Shown here in pieces: positions 46,237 to 59,365 of a stretch of 64,000 bases of DNA. The stretch is from Alitta virens (taxonomy: Eukaryota; Annelida; Polychaeta; Phyllodocida; Nereididae), in contig OW028579.1 in NCBI GenBank assembly GCA_932294295.1, positions 34,545,250 to 34,609,249 of the forward strand. The letters are read 5' to 3'. The notes beneath the pieces were generated by a model. That model was not told where the DNA came from. It was given only the letters and a program-made list of their open reading frames with translations, and ran no database searches. Made by a program: the position numbers and the translations under genes. Numbering within the stretch: position 1 is the first letter of the stretch; each line of letters begins with the position of its first letter.

Positions 46237-48222
46237 GGGTAAATTAAACATAAGAGCGGATATGCTCTCACGTATCAGGCAACATGAGGCCATCAATACC
46301 TTTGATGCTGATTACTGGCACATTGGGGACCCCCTGCCGCCTCTGCCCCCTGATGACGAGGCCTCAGATATCTGCGGCCTTGACCTTCATGTTGTGGCAG
46401 CAGCAACGCATCATAACGGAGTGGACAGAGCACCATGACGAAGAATGTGACTTTGAAATCATTAATGGCCTGCTGTACTCCCTCAAAGAGGCCCTACAAT
46501 TACGCCCCTGACCACCCTCGTCTAGTGATCCCTCCCCAGCAGCGTGACCAGATTATCAAGCGTGCTCACTTGGAGGTGGGGCATATGTCAGTGACAAAAA
46601 CGATGCGCAAGTTGCAAGAGGCTTTTGTATGGCCCGGCATGTGCCCTGCCATCAGGACCTTCATCTCCAAGTGCACGACTTGCATAGCCCAATGGAAGTA
46701 CAAGCCCAGGGCCCCAATGGGAGAGATGCCTATCGCCACCTTCCCCGCACAGATCATGGCTGTCGACCTCATTGGACCCCTCGTAAAGTCACCAGCAGGC
46801 AACGTTTACATTATGACGCTTATAGACCACTGCTCTGGTTGGGCAGAGGCATACCCACTCCCATCCAAGACGAGTTATGAAATGTGGAAGCAGTTTACAC
46901 GCCACATATTCCCCCGACACGGTTACCCGGATGTCATCATCACAGATCAGGGATTGGAATTCGGCGCGAATGCTATTCGCTCCTACTTGGAGGGGGTGGA
47001 CATTGACCACAGGCGAACCACCAGTTACAACCCGCAAGCGAATGGCAAGTGTGAGCAGTTCAACGACACGTTCAAACAGATCATCTCACGGCTGATCAAC
47101 AACACTAGAGATTCCTGGGAGGATCAACTCAGCCCCGCTCTGCTTGCCTACAACAACGCGGTATCGGATGTCACTGGTCACACGCCCTTCTTCCTCCATC
47201 ATGGCAGACGCGCCACACTGCCCATCTCAAAGTTGCGGCAGGAGGACCTGCAGCTGGATCCTCGCCTGCAAAACATCACTGATGCCTTAAGGACAGCGAT
47301 ACAGGCCACTCAGCAATCAAGGCACCACAACAGGGAGCGTCTGCTGCGACAAGCAAACACTGGCCATAACCAGGCAGGAGACACTTTGGTCATTAAGGCG
47401 CCTGAGCCCCTGTCCCTGACCACAAGGTGGGACCCACAGTGGACGGTGACAAGAGTTAAGGTCAAGGTGCTCTGGCTGACGCACCAACAAACCAGCAAGC
47501 AAAAGGTATTGAACGTCAATAAAGTCAAACTGGTTGACCCCAACATCGTCTGGGATGATGTAAGGCCACGCCCCAAGCGTGACCCTCGTCACAGTGCACG
47601 CACGGCAAAAAGGTTCAAAATGCCCTATCCACCTGATCGGCCCCAGTCGCCATCTCCCGGCGAGGTCTCAACCTCTCAACGGCAGCCAGCCAGCAAGAGG
47701 AGACGCAATGACAGCCAGTCAGGCAGAGACAGCACAGAGACGCTCCACTACGTCCGCCCTGCACCTCGCTCAAAGCCTCAACTCAGAGCCCCGGCTCCTC
47801 AGCCGCCCCAGACAACCACGGCTGCGCGGATACCAGCGACAGCTCGCCCTGCAGCCCAGAAGCAGACTGACGCCAAACGTTTGAACAGGACGGCTCCACG
47901 TCGCCCGCATGCACCAGATCAACCTGTGACGATCAAGCGTCACCACCCGGACAAACCGCTTCAGAACCAGCCTCCGCAGCCAAACAGGGCACAGCCGACG
48001 ACTCGGACAGCACCCACTCGCCGCGACGACCAGAAGCGACTCCACCGCTCTGCTCCCAGACGACCACACGCACCGGATCCGACAGCCAGCACAAAGTGCC
48101 GTCGCCACTTCCTGCCAAGATCCGCGAAGCGCCCTATGGACCTGCAGGCACCAACTCCAGAGCAGCATTGGCAAGTCACTCTGACTTTATGCTGTTTACT
48201 TGGAGATGAGCAATGCCATTAA
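46237..48222 (+). pseudogene. int: Ty3/gypsy integrase, with frameshifted N-terminal linker
   Basis: 46226-46510 passes through three frames (NIRADMLSRI, then DEECDFEIINGLLYSLKEAL, then DHPRLVIPPQQ), so at least two or three shifts separate RNase H from integrase. From about 46505 the frame is open to 48222. It has an H2C2 zinc finger (HLEVGH ... CTTC) and core D (AVDLIGP), D (ITDQGLEF) and E (NGKCEQFN). The long C-terminal tail is rich in Pro, Arg and Gln. The core residues remain, but expression as part of Pol is broken. Confidence 0.85.
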
Positions 48223-48251
48223 ACTGGAGTCTTAATGGATGGACTTTTACA
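48166..48251 (+). repeat. 3' LTR remnant of the gypsy element
   Basis: Matches the last part of the 5' LTR (CATTGGCAAGTCACTCTGAC ... ATGGACTTTTACA) except for a 12-bp deletion (TTTGGACTTGCA missing). The first approximately 1.3 kb of the LTR is absent, so the 3' end was truncated. It overlaps the end of the integrase frame. Confidence 0.8.
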
Positions 48252-48359
48252 ACAGTATAGAGTCTAGACCACCTATATTACAAAATAAAGATGGTTACTA
48301 TACCCCCTACAGAGGGTACACTTTACCATAATCCAGAATTCTGAATTGGTTAGGGCAAT

Positions 48360-48507
48360 CACTGGCAGATCCAGGGGGGCCATTCCCCCCTCCACATACC
48401 AGCCCTAATTTCTATAGTGGCCTATGACATAGTGACCCAGAGACACCTTAATTGTCATGCTTTTGCCCCCCCCCCCCCCCGTAGAGGCCGGGCTGGATCT
48501 GCCAGTG
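48360..48507. mobile_element. Small MITE (148 bp)
   Basis: Ends CACTGGCAGATCCAG and, inverted, CTGGATCTGCCAGTG. Flanks AGGGCAAT and AAGGCAGT agree at 6 of 8 positions, which would fit an old 8-bp hAT-type duplication. G/C runs fill the interior. Confidence 0.6.
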
Positions 48508-49232
48508 AAGGCAGTCTAGTCCTGCAGCCAATTAAGTCCTGAATTCACATGACGTCCCCTGGAGTTTAATTTCTTAGTCTATGAAATTGGAGCCATATAT
48601 TACAAAGAATTACTCTATCAAAGAAGTAGCTAGCTAGCTAGACCTCTTCCCCTGCATATGGAGTAACACAATTAACACAGTAGACCACCTATATTAGGTA
48701 GTTACTTTACTCCTTTTTGAGGCTAAATTTTACCATATATAGCGGTTAGAAGTTTACTCGTTTTTTTGGGGTAATTGGTAATAAAAGGCTCCGCTCCACT
48801 AGTTGAATATTACAGCAGATTTCCTAGACTATGCCGGACTCATTAGCCGAGAGAGGGACTGGCTTGGCATATGGGAGTCCTGGACTCATGACATGACATC
48901 CTATCCGAATAGTATTCCAAATCGGGCCAGCGTCGTTTCTATATCGGCCGCCGTCGGTACAACATTGTTTTGATATCGCCGACATTGTGCCGACATTGGA
49001 GTTTCCCAGTTTATGAATTCTGCTGCAACCTATTCAGTATGTTTTATTTATTTTTCTGAGCTAAAGGAATCCATTCATAAATCAATTCTACCTGTGGGAA
49101 TTCTCTCATCTACCATCCTGATGTATTTTGTAGACCTTCTTATATTATACAGGGATGTGATCGATAGTTCTTTTTCATCTATAGAAAAAAATATATGTTA
49201 TTTGTTCTTTCAGAAAATTCCAACTGTAAAAC
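48508..49232. other. Upstream region of gene B
   Basis: No exon seen. Contains a fragment of the GGAAT/ATTCC ... CGACATTG dispersed element near 48900-48995. TTCTTTCAG at 49204-49212 may be the acceptor of a 5' UTR exon. Confidence 0.4.
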
Positions 49233-52200
49233 ATGTCACTGACAGAAAAAAACACTGAATTCAATGAGAATCATAAACAACTGAACAGCAAAAATGAAGT
49301 CAAGGTGAGTCACGATGAAAGTACTCTATATATATACAATATATATTATAGTAAGATGCTAGACAATTTAAAGCCAATATCATTTTACTGAGAAGTGAGT
49401 CATTATGAGTGTAATAATTTTACATTGATTTTGGCTTCCTTATTTGTGAGATAAAATATATGTGCAAAAATTACTAAAATGTATTAAACGCTGCTTTTAA
49501 CTGGAATTCTAATGTGACAGATTTCTAGTGCACATTAACATTTTTATATGAACAGTAAATCAGTCTTCCGTGTCTTGTAGAGCGATATAATTTGTCAAAT
49601 TAATGAAAAATACTTTAAATATTGAAATGCATACTTTATAATCAACAATTGAAAAACTGGCAAATGGCTTGGGGAAAAGAGGGCCCACAATAGTTCTAAA
49701 TACACCAAGGATAACTTTCCACATTGGCCTAAAGTTCCTATGTCTCCGGACGTATCATATGCAAATAATCATATAAACAAATACTCCCCTCTTCTCTCAG
49801 GATATTTTTTACCATTACATTCTCATTTGTGCACAGCAATATAAATTTAGGAACAATAAATAACATAAATAGATTATTTCATGCAATAAAAAATTCAATA
49901 CGTGAACAAACCTGGTGATGACATCACTATACTGAACAATGGGTGATAATGCCATTTCCATTGTGTTTCACATGTTGTTGGTCTAGATTTTCTTTCAATT
50001 TATGATTTTTTTTTTTGGTTGTAATTAATGCTTAATAAACTGACAAACTAGTAGTTATTTAGTGTGTCTTGATTTATTAAGGCAATTTTAAACTATTTGA
50101 TAAAACTATTTGATAAAACTATTTTGACAGCCATTGCTATCAGACATTGAGTCATAAAGGATGTTTTGGTGCACTGTATCTGTGCGTCATTTCTTCAATT
50201 GGCCAATTACATCAGTACTGTAGTCCACACAATTTATAACATAATCAATAAGAAAGCTCTCTTACCTTTTTTGTGCTTAATCTATAATCATATGCATAAT
50301 TTTGTGAGAAAATACGTGTGACATGGTTAATCAACTACATGTACATATCACCATATTAAACTGTTCATATTTCTATATTGAACTTAATAATTTTGCATTT
50401 AAGTTTAGAATTGCAGGGGCAGATCCAGCTTTATGATTAAAGGGGGGATGTTACAGCAGTGTTTAAGGAGAGGGCCAAATGGTCAATTGTGAAACAGCCC
50501 AACTTTTGTTTTTAAATTGAATCCTTCGGTAAATTTTTCACCCAGGGAATGAGGTTTGAAACATGTGTGGTTCACCACATGACATGTCATTGTTTTAAAA
50601 ATGTAATTTTCTCCATCAGTTTCAGACCCCACACAGTGCTGTCAAGAAATCCAACTGCTGCATCAAACATCGAGCTATATGTAACATATGGATTGCATTG
50701 ATCATAGTAGTGGCTTCTGCTGTTGGAATCATTTTGGTTGTGCTCTATGAAAGGAACTCGGCCCATGGTAAGAGAATATGATTAAAAGTCCGTTATATAA
50801 CATCACACTCTCAAAACATTATTGTCATCCTGTAAAGATGGCTGAGTTTTCTTTTTTAATAATCCCGTTGGCCCCAAGAGTGAATTCTGATCACTTCAAC
50901 CTTTTTCACAAGAACAGCTGGGTGCAGTAAGTTTAAAAATGACTTATTAAATAATTGCAAAATGCACAACAAAGAAATTGGAGCACCAGTCACACCTCAA
51001 TGTGTGAGTTGGTTTTTAAATCATATATATTGCAACTGTATTTTTATTGAGAAATACACTTTTATTAAACTGGTCTACATCTTCCTGTTTTACAGATAGC
51101 ATAGAGCTGCAAGTGATTGACCTTGTAAACAACGCCTTGGATGTGAAATACAAAATAAGATTTGAAAGCACCAATTCCAACTTGTATACAATTCTAGAAG
51201 CATACCAACAACTCTCGCATGAATTCAAGTAAGACTATATTAAAGTTCAATTCAGTATTAGCAATTTCAATTTAAGTCAGTTGCAGCAGATTCCATAGAC
51301 AGGGAAACTAAACTCCAGATGACGTCATGATCATGTAAATCCAGGACTCCCAATTGGGAGTCTACAGGGTGCGGACTAAAAACTTGCACCAGGCATCTCC
51401 TCTTTCGGGATAGCACTAGGTTACTCAAATAGCTTATGAGGTCTTTTAATGTTTTGCCACATTCAGTCAGGGGTATATATTAGATCCATATTATCTATAA
51501 TTCATAAGAAAATATATTCATAAAGATAATTTAGGACAATTATTACTTGGTGCATATGATTGCAACTGCATGTGATCACTGTCAATTGAGGTAATAACAA
51601 AAGAGGTAGCAGAAGCTGCTGGTGCAAGTTATTATGCCACACCCTGTATTGTGTTGTTTAATGGTTCATCATACTGTTTATGTTGCAGGTTTTCAGTAAT
51701 TAGATACAATGCATCAATAGTAAAAATAACATCTGTCAATGGCCTAACAGCAAATAAAGGCAAGTCAGGACTCTGGGTCCTTGGGAAGAGATCAAGGCAA
51801 TCCTGCATTTCTGTTGGTAAGAAAAAGTTAAAAATTTGAAGATATTGCTGTGGTTAACAATGTATATAAACTGTTCATCATCACAAATCTTAAACCCGTT
51901 GTTTAACTCTTTTTGTAGATCCAAATACATACATTCCACATTATGATGACACGATCATCCTTGCGTATGTCACAGCTGACATGGCCCACAACTTTTTCTC
52001 TTGTTTTGATAGCAATGTAAAGTCAATCAAAATCAGCATCACCAATTATGTCCCAGATATTGCATTTACTAATGTGAGTTATGGTGCTGCCATCGAATCG
52101 CATGGAACTCTAATTGAAGTAATGGAAAAGCTTCAGAAGAAAAACAAGAACTTCTGGTAAGTGTTCAGAAATTTGGGTATGTGAATGTCTAAGAAGGGAA

Positions 52201-55200
52201 GGATGTAACAGTGTAGCAAAGCTCTTGCTTTCTGTGTGAGAGGTCTTGGGTTTCAATTCCAGGTGCTTGTACATAACAATTCTATTCAAAGATATTTTGT
52301 AACCACATGCTAAAGATAATTACAATTAATTAGATTATTACTACATTCAAATGTAATACATAGAATCAGCATGATCAGTTTGACTTGTATGATATAAACA
52401 ATCTGTTAAATCTACAAATCCAAAATATGAACGAATCAGAACTGAATTCTCAAATAGAACCCTACTGAAGTCCGGCCAGTTCAGGACATTAATTTTGGGC
52501 TCCTGCAATTGCCAACAGCCTGAGTAATGTAGCATATAAATGTGGCAAATTTATCCATTTTCAGGTTTGAGACTGTTGAATATCCGAACCTTGGCAAACT
52601 GATAACATTAATCAATGGCCTTGAACAGAATACAGAAAAGAAAACCTACTGGGCCCTAGGGAAAAAGATTGAAGATAAACTATGTTTATTATCTGTTGGT
52701 AAGTCTAGGGAAACATATTGAAGACTAACAATGTTACTGTCATTTTGTCAGACCAAAATAAGTTTGAATAACTCCATAAGTAGGACCATCTGTATGAGCC
52801 ACTGAACTAACTGAGGTGGTCACCAGATTGAATCAGCTGTAAATTAGAGAAATTTACACTTTGTAAAGTGGTCTTGAATTCCAATCTTTGTCATAACTGC
52901 ATTTTTAAATAAATACACTGCTGTCAAAAAGAATATAAATAGCTGAGAATGGTCATGTATTTGATTACATTGTAATATTTTGTAAAATTACTTGCTTTTA
53001 TGTCAATGATCACTTTATACAGATCGTTCTATGAATATTGGTATTTCGTGGGTTCTTTTTAAAACTTCTGGAGGACAGGGTATCTATTACCAGAGGGGTA
53101 ACCAGTTTTACCTTTCTTGCAGGTGCAAGTTCATACTATCCGAAAGTCAATGAACACATTGCCTTTGCATATATCACTTACGATATGTTTAACAACTTTG
53201 AATCATGTGATGGAGGAAGCACCCATGACTCTATGAATGTTCAAATCAGTGTACAAAACACAATTGGCAATGTGACTTTTGTTAATGCTTCTTACAACAT
53301 AGAAAGCAAGATGAACACAATCTTGATCAACCTTATGAAAAAACTCAACAAAACCAACAACAATTTCAGGTAGATAGCTGACATCTGTGAGTAAATGCTA
53401 TTTGACAACACGTTTAATATAGTTAAGTTGAATCAGATACTAATCGCACAATTAGAATAGAAAAGCTTACTTTCTCATAATTGAGGTCTTATTGCAGTTT
53501 TACTACAATCGAATACACCGGACTTGGTGAGATGATAACATCAATTAATGGCTTGGAACAGAACTCAATAACGAAGACTTACTGGTCTATTGGGAAGATG
53601 GTTGAAGGGAAAATGTGTCTCTTCTCTGTTGGTGAGATAATGACCCATATACAGTGCAACAATACACATGTTCACAACAAACTCTAGATTGTGTCATACT
53701 AGGATTTTTAATGCTATGAAAACTTGGAAATGAAGTTGTATGTTAGTGGTTAATGACATATTTTAAAGAGCTAACTTTATCATTGTTTATAAGGTCAAAT
53801 TAAGACTAAAGTATTCTACCTCCATGTTTGTTTTATTAGAAGAAACTGTTCTTACCAAAAAACGTTTTTTCAGATTTCATGTTGTGCTTAGCTCATATTC
53901 ATCAAAATGAAATGCTAATTGGTTACAAAAAATGTTAATTAATTGATAATCTATTCAATGTTTTTGCATTTAAGGGGCAAGTTCCTATTATCCAAATCCA
54001 GACGAGCACATCATTTTGGCATACATCCCTATAGATATGTTCAATATCTTGGAGTCATGTGATGGAGGAAGGTCTCATGACTCTTTGAATGTTCAAATCA
54101 GTGTGCAAAACACAATTAACAATGTGGATTTTGTTAATGCTTCTTACAACACAGAAAGCAAGATGAACACAAGCTTGATCAACATTATGAAAGAACTCAA
54201 CAAAACCAACAACAATTTCAGGTAAGGATGACCTCTGTCAGTTAAAGCTTTTTGAGAACATGTTTAATATAGTTAAGTTGATGCTAATCACACAATTTAC
54301 ATAGAAAAGCTTACTTTCTCAAAATTGATGTCTTCTTGCAGTTTTACTACAATCGAATACACCGGACTTGGTGAGATGATAACATCAATCAATGGCTTAG
54401 AACAGAACTCAAAAATGAAAACCTACTGGTCTATTAGGAAGATGGTTGAAGGGAAAATGTGTCACTTCTCTGTTGGTAAGATAATTACCCATACTCAATG
54501 TAACAATACACATGTTCACAACAAACTCTAGATTGTGTCATGCAGTGTAACCTCACTACATCGCACCTCTAATCAACACTATTCTTGGTTATTCGTGGTA
54601 CCCACATGTCCTCTGAACTGACCAGACATAGATTATGTTATGTTATGTAATACAGACTAATGGCTTCAACATGCAATGCTCACACACATTGCCATCATGC
54701 TATTGTCTCTGAATCTTAGCTGAATAATTATTTGATATGGACTGTTAATGGCTCTTTCAAATGTTAAGCCTAATAGCAACTCACACTTGACTGTTATGAA
54801 CGGGAATCAGATCAGGGCTCTTGGCACCGACCTGTCAAGTGTCATTTGTAAAGTTCAATTAAGACAGCTGATCACAAAGACCTAATTGGGATGAAGTTAG
54901 CAATAGAAGATAATTTACAAGATGATTTAAATAGTGACTGACATATTTTAAAATCTAACTTTACAAGGTCATATTAAGAGTAAGGTTTTCTACTTATATA
55001 TAAATGGAAGAAACTGATTTTACTGAATATAAAATTGTAGATTTCCTGTTGTGCTTTGCTGAAACTCACCAAAATGAGATGCTAAATTCATACCAGAAAC
55101 ATAATCAATTGATAATCTGTTCAATGCTTTTGCATTTAAGGGGCAAGTTCCTATTATCCACAGCCAGACGAGCACATAATTTTTGCATACATCCCTATTG

Positions 55201-58200
55201 ATATGTTCAATATCTTGGAATCGTGTGATGGAGGAAGCACTCATGACTCTATGAATGTTCAAATCAGTGTGCAAAACACAATTAACAATGTGGATTTTGT
55301 TAATGCTTCTTACAACATGGAAAGCAAGATGAACACAAGCTTGATCAACATTATGAAAGAACTCAACAAAACCAACAACAATTTCAGGTAAGGATGAAAT
55401 CTGTGAGTAAATGCTATTTGAGAACATGTTTAATATAGTTAAGTTGATGCTAATCACACAATTTACATAGAAAAGCTTACTTTCTCATAATTGATGTCTT
55501 CTTGCAGTTTTACTACAATCGAATACACCGGTCTTGGTGAGATGATAAAATCAATTAATGGCTTAGAACAGAACTCAACAATGAAAACTTACTGGTCTAT
55601 TGGGAAGATGGTTGAAGGAAAAATGTGTCTCTTCTCTGTTGGTGAGATAATTAATTACCCACACACAATGTGACAATACACATGTTCACAACAAACTCTA
55701 GATTGTGTCATGCTAGGATTTTTACTTACGTAAAAACCTGGAAATGAAAACTGACAGAGGTTAATGACAGATTTTAAAATCTAAGTTTACAAGGTCATAT
55801 TAAGAGTAAGGTTTTCTACGTATTTGTAAATGGGAAAAACAGTTTTTACTAAAAAACACAATTTTAGATTTTCTGTAGTGCTTTACTGGGGTCTAGTCTA
55901 GTGGTCCGCCCAACGACTGGTCTTCTGACCAACTCACCCACCTGTATAGCTGGTCCGCAGTCAGGTCAACTCGTCTGCTACCTGTGGTCAACTGGCCCGC
56001 TACTATGAGTCAACTGGTCCGCTACTATGAGTCAACTGGCTCGCAGAAAAGTCATCTGGTCCACCAGAAAAGTCATCTAGTCCGCCAGAAAAGTAATCTG
56101 GTCCGCTAGAATTTGCGTAGTTAAATGGGAAATGAAGACAAACTGTTAAACTTTGTTTATAAAACAGTTATGGCAAAATAAATATATATATATAAATACT
56201 TATAAATGAATGAAGTATTTAAGTTACAGAAGTGCTCCATTGAAGCCATGATCACATAATAAGTCTTGTATGGAAGCCACGATTACAGAATAAATGTATA
56301 CATGTATGTAGATTACAGAAGGCCTAATTACAGGTGTGTCATCAACTGAATTGCAATTGACACATGATTAGAAGCGCATTGTTGATCACAAGCCCTGTGT
56401 CAATGCACTCTATGAATTGAAACTGAGCAGCTCACATAGCCTAAGTCATATTACTGCTAGGAAGGGGGAGGGGGGGCAATGGCTGAACTTGCACGCCCGT
56501 GAAGCCACTTGCGCCGACGGGCTGCTTCCCAGCGGCCGAGTTGATTTCGGGCGAGTTGGTTAGCCGGTGGACGAGTTCCTGGCAGCCGTCAGACTACTAA
56601 AATGTTGGCTGACGAGTAGGTATCCACTTGCGGACTAGTAGGTTTTGACGGTGGACCAATTGGTTTTGACCGGCAGACCAGTCGTTCTCAGGATCGGTCC
56701 AGTTGGTCTGACGGCGGACCAGTTGGTTGCAGAGCAGTCATCTGGCGGCCCACTTAACCATACTCCGTTTTACTGAAACTCACCAAAATGAGATGCTCAA
56801 TGCATACCAGAAACATTATCAATTGATTTCAGCGTGAGATAATTACCCATGCACAATGTAACAATACATGTTCACAATCAACTTTGTGTCATACTAGGAT
56901 TTTTACTTCCATAAAAACTGACAGAGGTTAATGCCAGATTTTAAAATCTATGTTTACGAGGTCATACTAAGAGTAAGGTTTTCTACTTATTGGTATATGG
57001 AAAGAACTGATTTTACTAAAAAACCCAATATTAGATTCCTGTTGGCCTTTACTGAAACTTACTAAAATGAGATGCTAAATTCATACCAGAAACATAATCA
57101 ATTGATAATCTGTTCAATGCTTTTACATTTTAGGGGCAAGTTCCTATTATCCACAGCCAGACGAGCACATCATTTTTGCATACATCCCAATCGACATGTT
57201 TAATATCTTGGAATCATGTGAAGGAGGAAGCACTCATGACTCTATGAATGTTCAAATCAGTGTGCAAAACACAATTAACAATGTGGATTTTGTTAATGCT
57301 TCTTACAACATGGAAAGCAAGATGAACACAAGCTTGATCAACATTATGAAAGAACTCAACAAAACCAACAACAATTTCAGGTATATAGCTGACATGTGTC
57401 AGTTGATGCTATTTGACAACACGTTTAATATAGTTAATTTGATGCTAATCGCACAATTTGAATAGAAAAGCTTACTTTCTCATAATTGACGTCTTATTGC
57501 AGTTTTACTACAATAGAATACACCGGTCTTGGTGAGATGATAAAATCAATTAATGGCTTAGAACAGAACTCAACAATGAAAACTTACTGGTCTATTGGGA
57601 AGATGGTTGAAGGGAAAATGTGTCTTTTTTCTGTTGGTGAGATAATATTATAAATTTTAATATTCTTTGATACAAGAATAAATATATTTTGGTGCTAACA
57701 TAACCATTGTCTGTTTGTGAAGTGCATTTTGTCTCACATGATGAAAATTTAGGAAATGTTTATGATTATGTGTTTCTTGATTTCCTGAATTGTGATTTCA
57801 GGCGCAAGTTCATACTATCCAGAAGATGAAGATGAACACATCATCTTTTTATACATAACTTATGACCGCAAATTTCCCTCATGCGACAAAAGCAATGACC
57901 ATCAGTCTGCAGAATCGCATATTGTCAGCGATGGTATTGTTCTCGGTGTGCAAAATCTAGTTGAATATGTGTCAATGGAAAATGCTTCATATGCAATGGA
58001 ATCAACATTGAATGGAACAACCATGTTGGAGTTATTGAAGCAGCTAAATAACACCAACAGTAATTTCAGGTCAGTGCCTTATAAAAGGTGCATCTATGAT
58101 TGTTTTAAATGTACAGGGAAAATAATTATGCCACAATCAAGGCTGACCAGTTTGTTAGGGTGGGGGGGGGGGTTAGAAAGAGTAATTTGGAGAGAATTTT

Positions 58201-59365
58201 TTGGGAGACATTTTAGACAGCGTAGCTGTTTCATTTTTCCCAGATAGCATTCCAAATCAGCCCAGCAAATCGCCGACATCATACCAATGTTGAAACAATT
58301 TGGAATGCTATCTGGGATGCTAAAGTCACAAAATGTTTAGTTTAATATTCTTTTTAATTGATATTTAAAGTTGAAGAATTTTGAGTGATTTACAATTAAT
58401 TGAATATTCATTAATTTTCAGTTTCACCACACAAACATTGTCACAGGATTTTAGAATAGTGATCACATCTGTAAATGGCTTCTGGCAAAATTCAGATTAT
58501 TTCTGGGCACCTGGGAAATCAGTCAATGGTGACATATGCCTTATTTCGGAGGGTAAGATGGCAAAACATTAGTGTTGTGATAAATTGACTTAATATAAAA
58601 CAGGTCATAAATTATTGTGAAAATCGCTCAGTTATGCTATCAGCAACAAGGTAACTTTATTCCTTAGCTTTCATAAATAGAGTGGGCTTTAAGGCCAAAC
58701 TTTTGTTACCTTTAAACTCTCAGGTCTTCTCAGGGTGGGTCATTCAGAAAGGACCCAATTAGTTACACAAGTGTTCGCTGTTCGGCGGAAACAAATCCTC
58801 TCTATCTGTGCTATTTTGCCATATTTGACCATGAATGTTGGATATGACGTGAAAATGTTATGCCTGATTCTCCTGATGACTTTAATCTGTATTATTCCAT
58901 GAAAAAATATCCGACCATTCAGATTGGTTCTCCTCCACTTGCTCACATAATTAAAATTTGGCGAAGTTGGGTCCCTACAGTATGGCAACCACCCAATTTG
59001 CACTGCAGATTTTAATATATCTTTGTCGTAACTTACACACCTTATTAAAATTAAATTAAACTTATATAGGCCTAGGCAATCATAAACTTTTCAAAAAATG
59101 CTTCAAAATATTCTTTATATTGGATGCTGGATTATGTTTGTCTTCATACCTCCAAAAAGAAACTGGGATTCCAATAACATGTTTTACTTGTAAAGATAAA
59201 TACATTTTGGACAGACATAAACTAAAAAAAGAAAATTTTAAACTACTGAATTTCACTGTTTCAGGTATTGATGTGTTCACGCCATCACAAAGGGACTACA
59301 TCTTGCTCATGTTTTCCAATGTAGACACATATGGAGGCCTTCCATACTGTCAAGTAACCAGGTAG
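49233..59365 (+). CDS. Gene B: type II membrane protein with about seven tandem DUF4430-type domains
   Basis: Seventeen exons: 49233-49304, 50620-50767, 51096-51228, 51689-51816, 51919-52156, 52565-52698, 53123-53369, 53498-53631, 53975-54221, 54342-54475, 55141-55387, 55508-55641, 57134-57380, 57503-57636, 57802-58069, 58422-58552, 59265-59365. All are GT-AG with phases as in gene A, giving 958 codons plus stop. One membrane helix (about 46-68) precedes an extracellular chain of repeats. The first exons and the last three correspond one-to-one to gene A. The middle 247-bp + 134-bp exon pair is present four times instead of two, adding two domains. Repeats share ITSINGLEQNS..KTYWSIGKM and SYYP..DEHI. 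No break found. Binding partner unknown. Confidence 0.8.
49305..50619. other. Intron 1 of gene B
   Basis: AT-rich. Apart from a short GGGGCAGATCCAGCTTTATGA piece near 50415, which resembles one end of the MITE at 48360, nothing is recognisable. Confidence 0.5.
55889..56768. mobile_element. Foldback element in intron 12 of gene B
   Basis: Bounded by direct repeats TTTACTG (55882-55888 and 56769-56775). The left arm is built of short repeats such as GTCAACTGGTCCGC and AAAAGTCATCTGGTCCGCC. The right arm carries their inverse (GGACCAGTTGGTT, GGCGGACCAG). The AT-rich centre has no ORF. The arms are more GC-rich than the host intron. Confidence 0.65.
56769..57133. pseudogene. Remnant of a lost fifth exon-pair unit in gene B
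   Basis: After the foldback element the intron resumes with the sequence that normally leads into a 247-bp exon (CTCACCAAAATGAGATGCT..CATACCAGAAACAT.ATCAATTGAT). It then jumps at about 56826 to the sequence that normally follows the 134-bp exon (GTGAGATAATTACCCATGC). The exon pair between is gone, and a second full lead-in follows before the exon at 57134. Confidence 0.65.
58239..58316. repeat. Short palindromic MITE
   Basis: CCCAGATAGCATTCCAAAT and its inverse ATTTGGAATGCTATCTGGG enclose about 40 bp containing CGCCGACATC. Relatives occur near 6545-6865 and 48900-48995. Confidence 0.7.

Larger units (their letters stand above)
53123..57636 (+). repeat. Tandem duplication block of exon pairs in gene B
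   Basis: Four units, starting at 53123, 53975, 55141 and 57134. Each has a 247-bp exon, a 120-127 bp intron and a 134-bp exon. Parts of the following introns are also shared (e.g. CACATGTTCACAA.AAACTCTAGATTGTGTCAT at about 53667, 54509 and 55679, and a diverged copy near 56868). Amino-acid differences between units are few, so the amplification is recent. Confidence 0.85.

Noticed and set aside
47770..48179. Minus-strand ORFs over the gypsy integrase tail
   Set aside because: Shadows of the Pro/Arg-rich C-terminal reading frame, with no independent support.
43342..48222. Active Ty3/gypsy element
   Set aside because: Stops and shifts in gag, altered RT catalytic box, shifts before integrase and a truncated 3' LTR.
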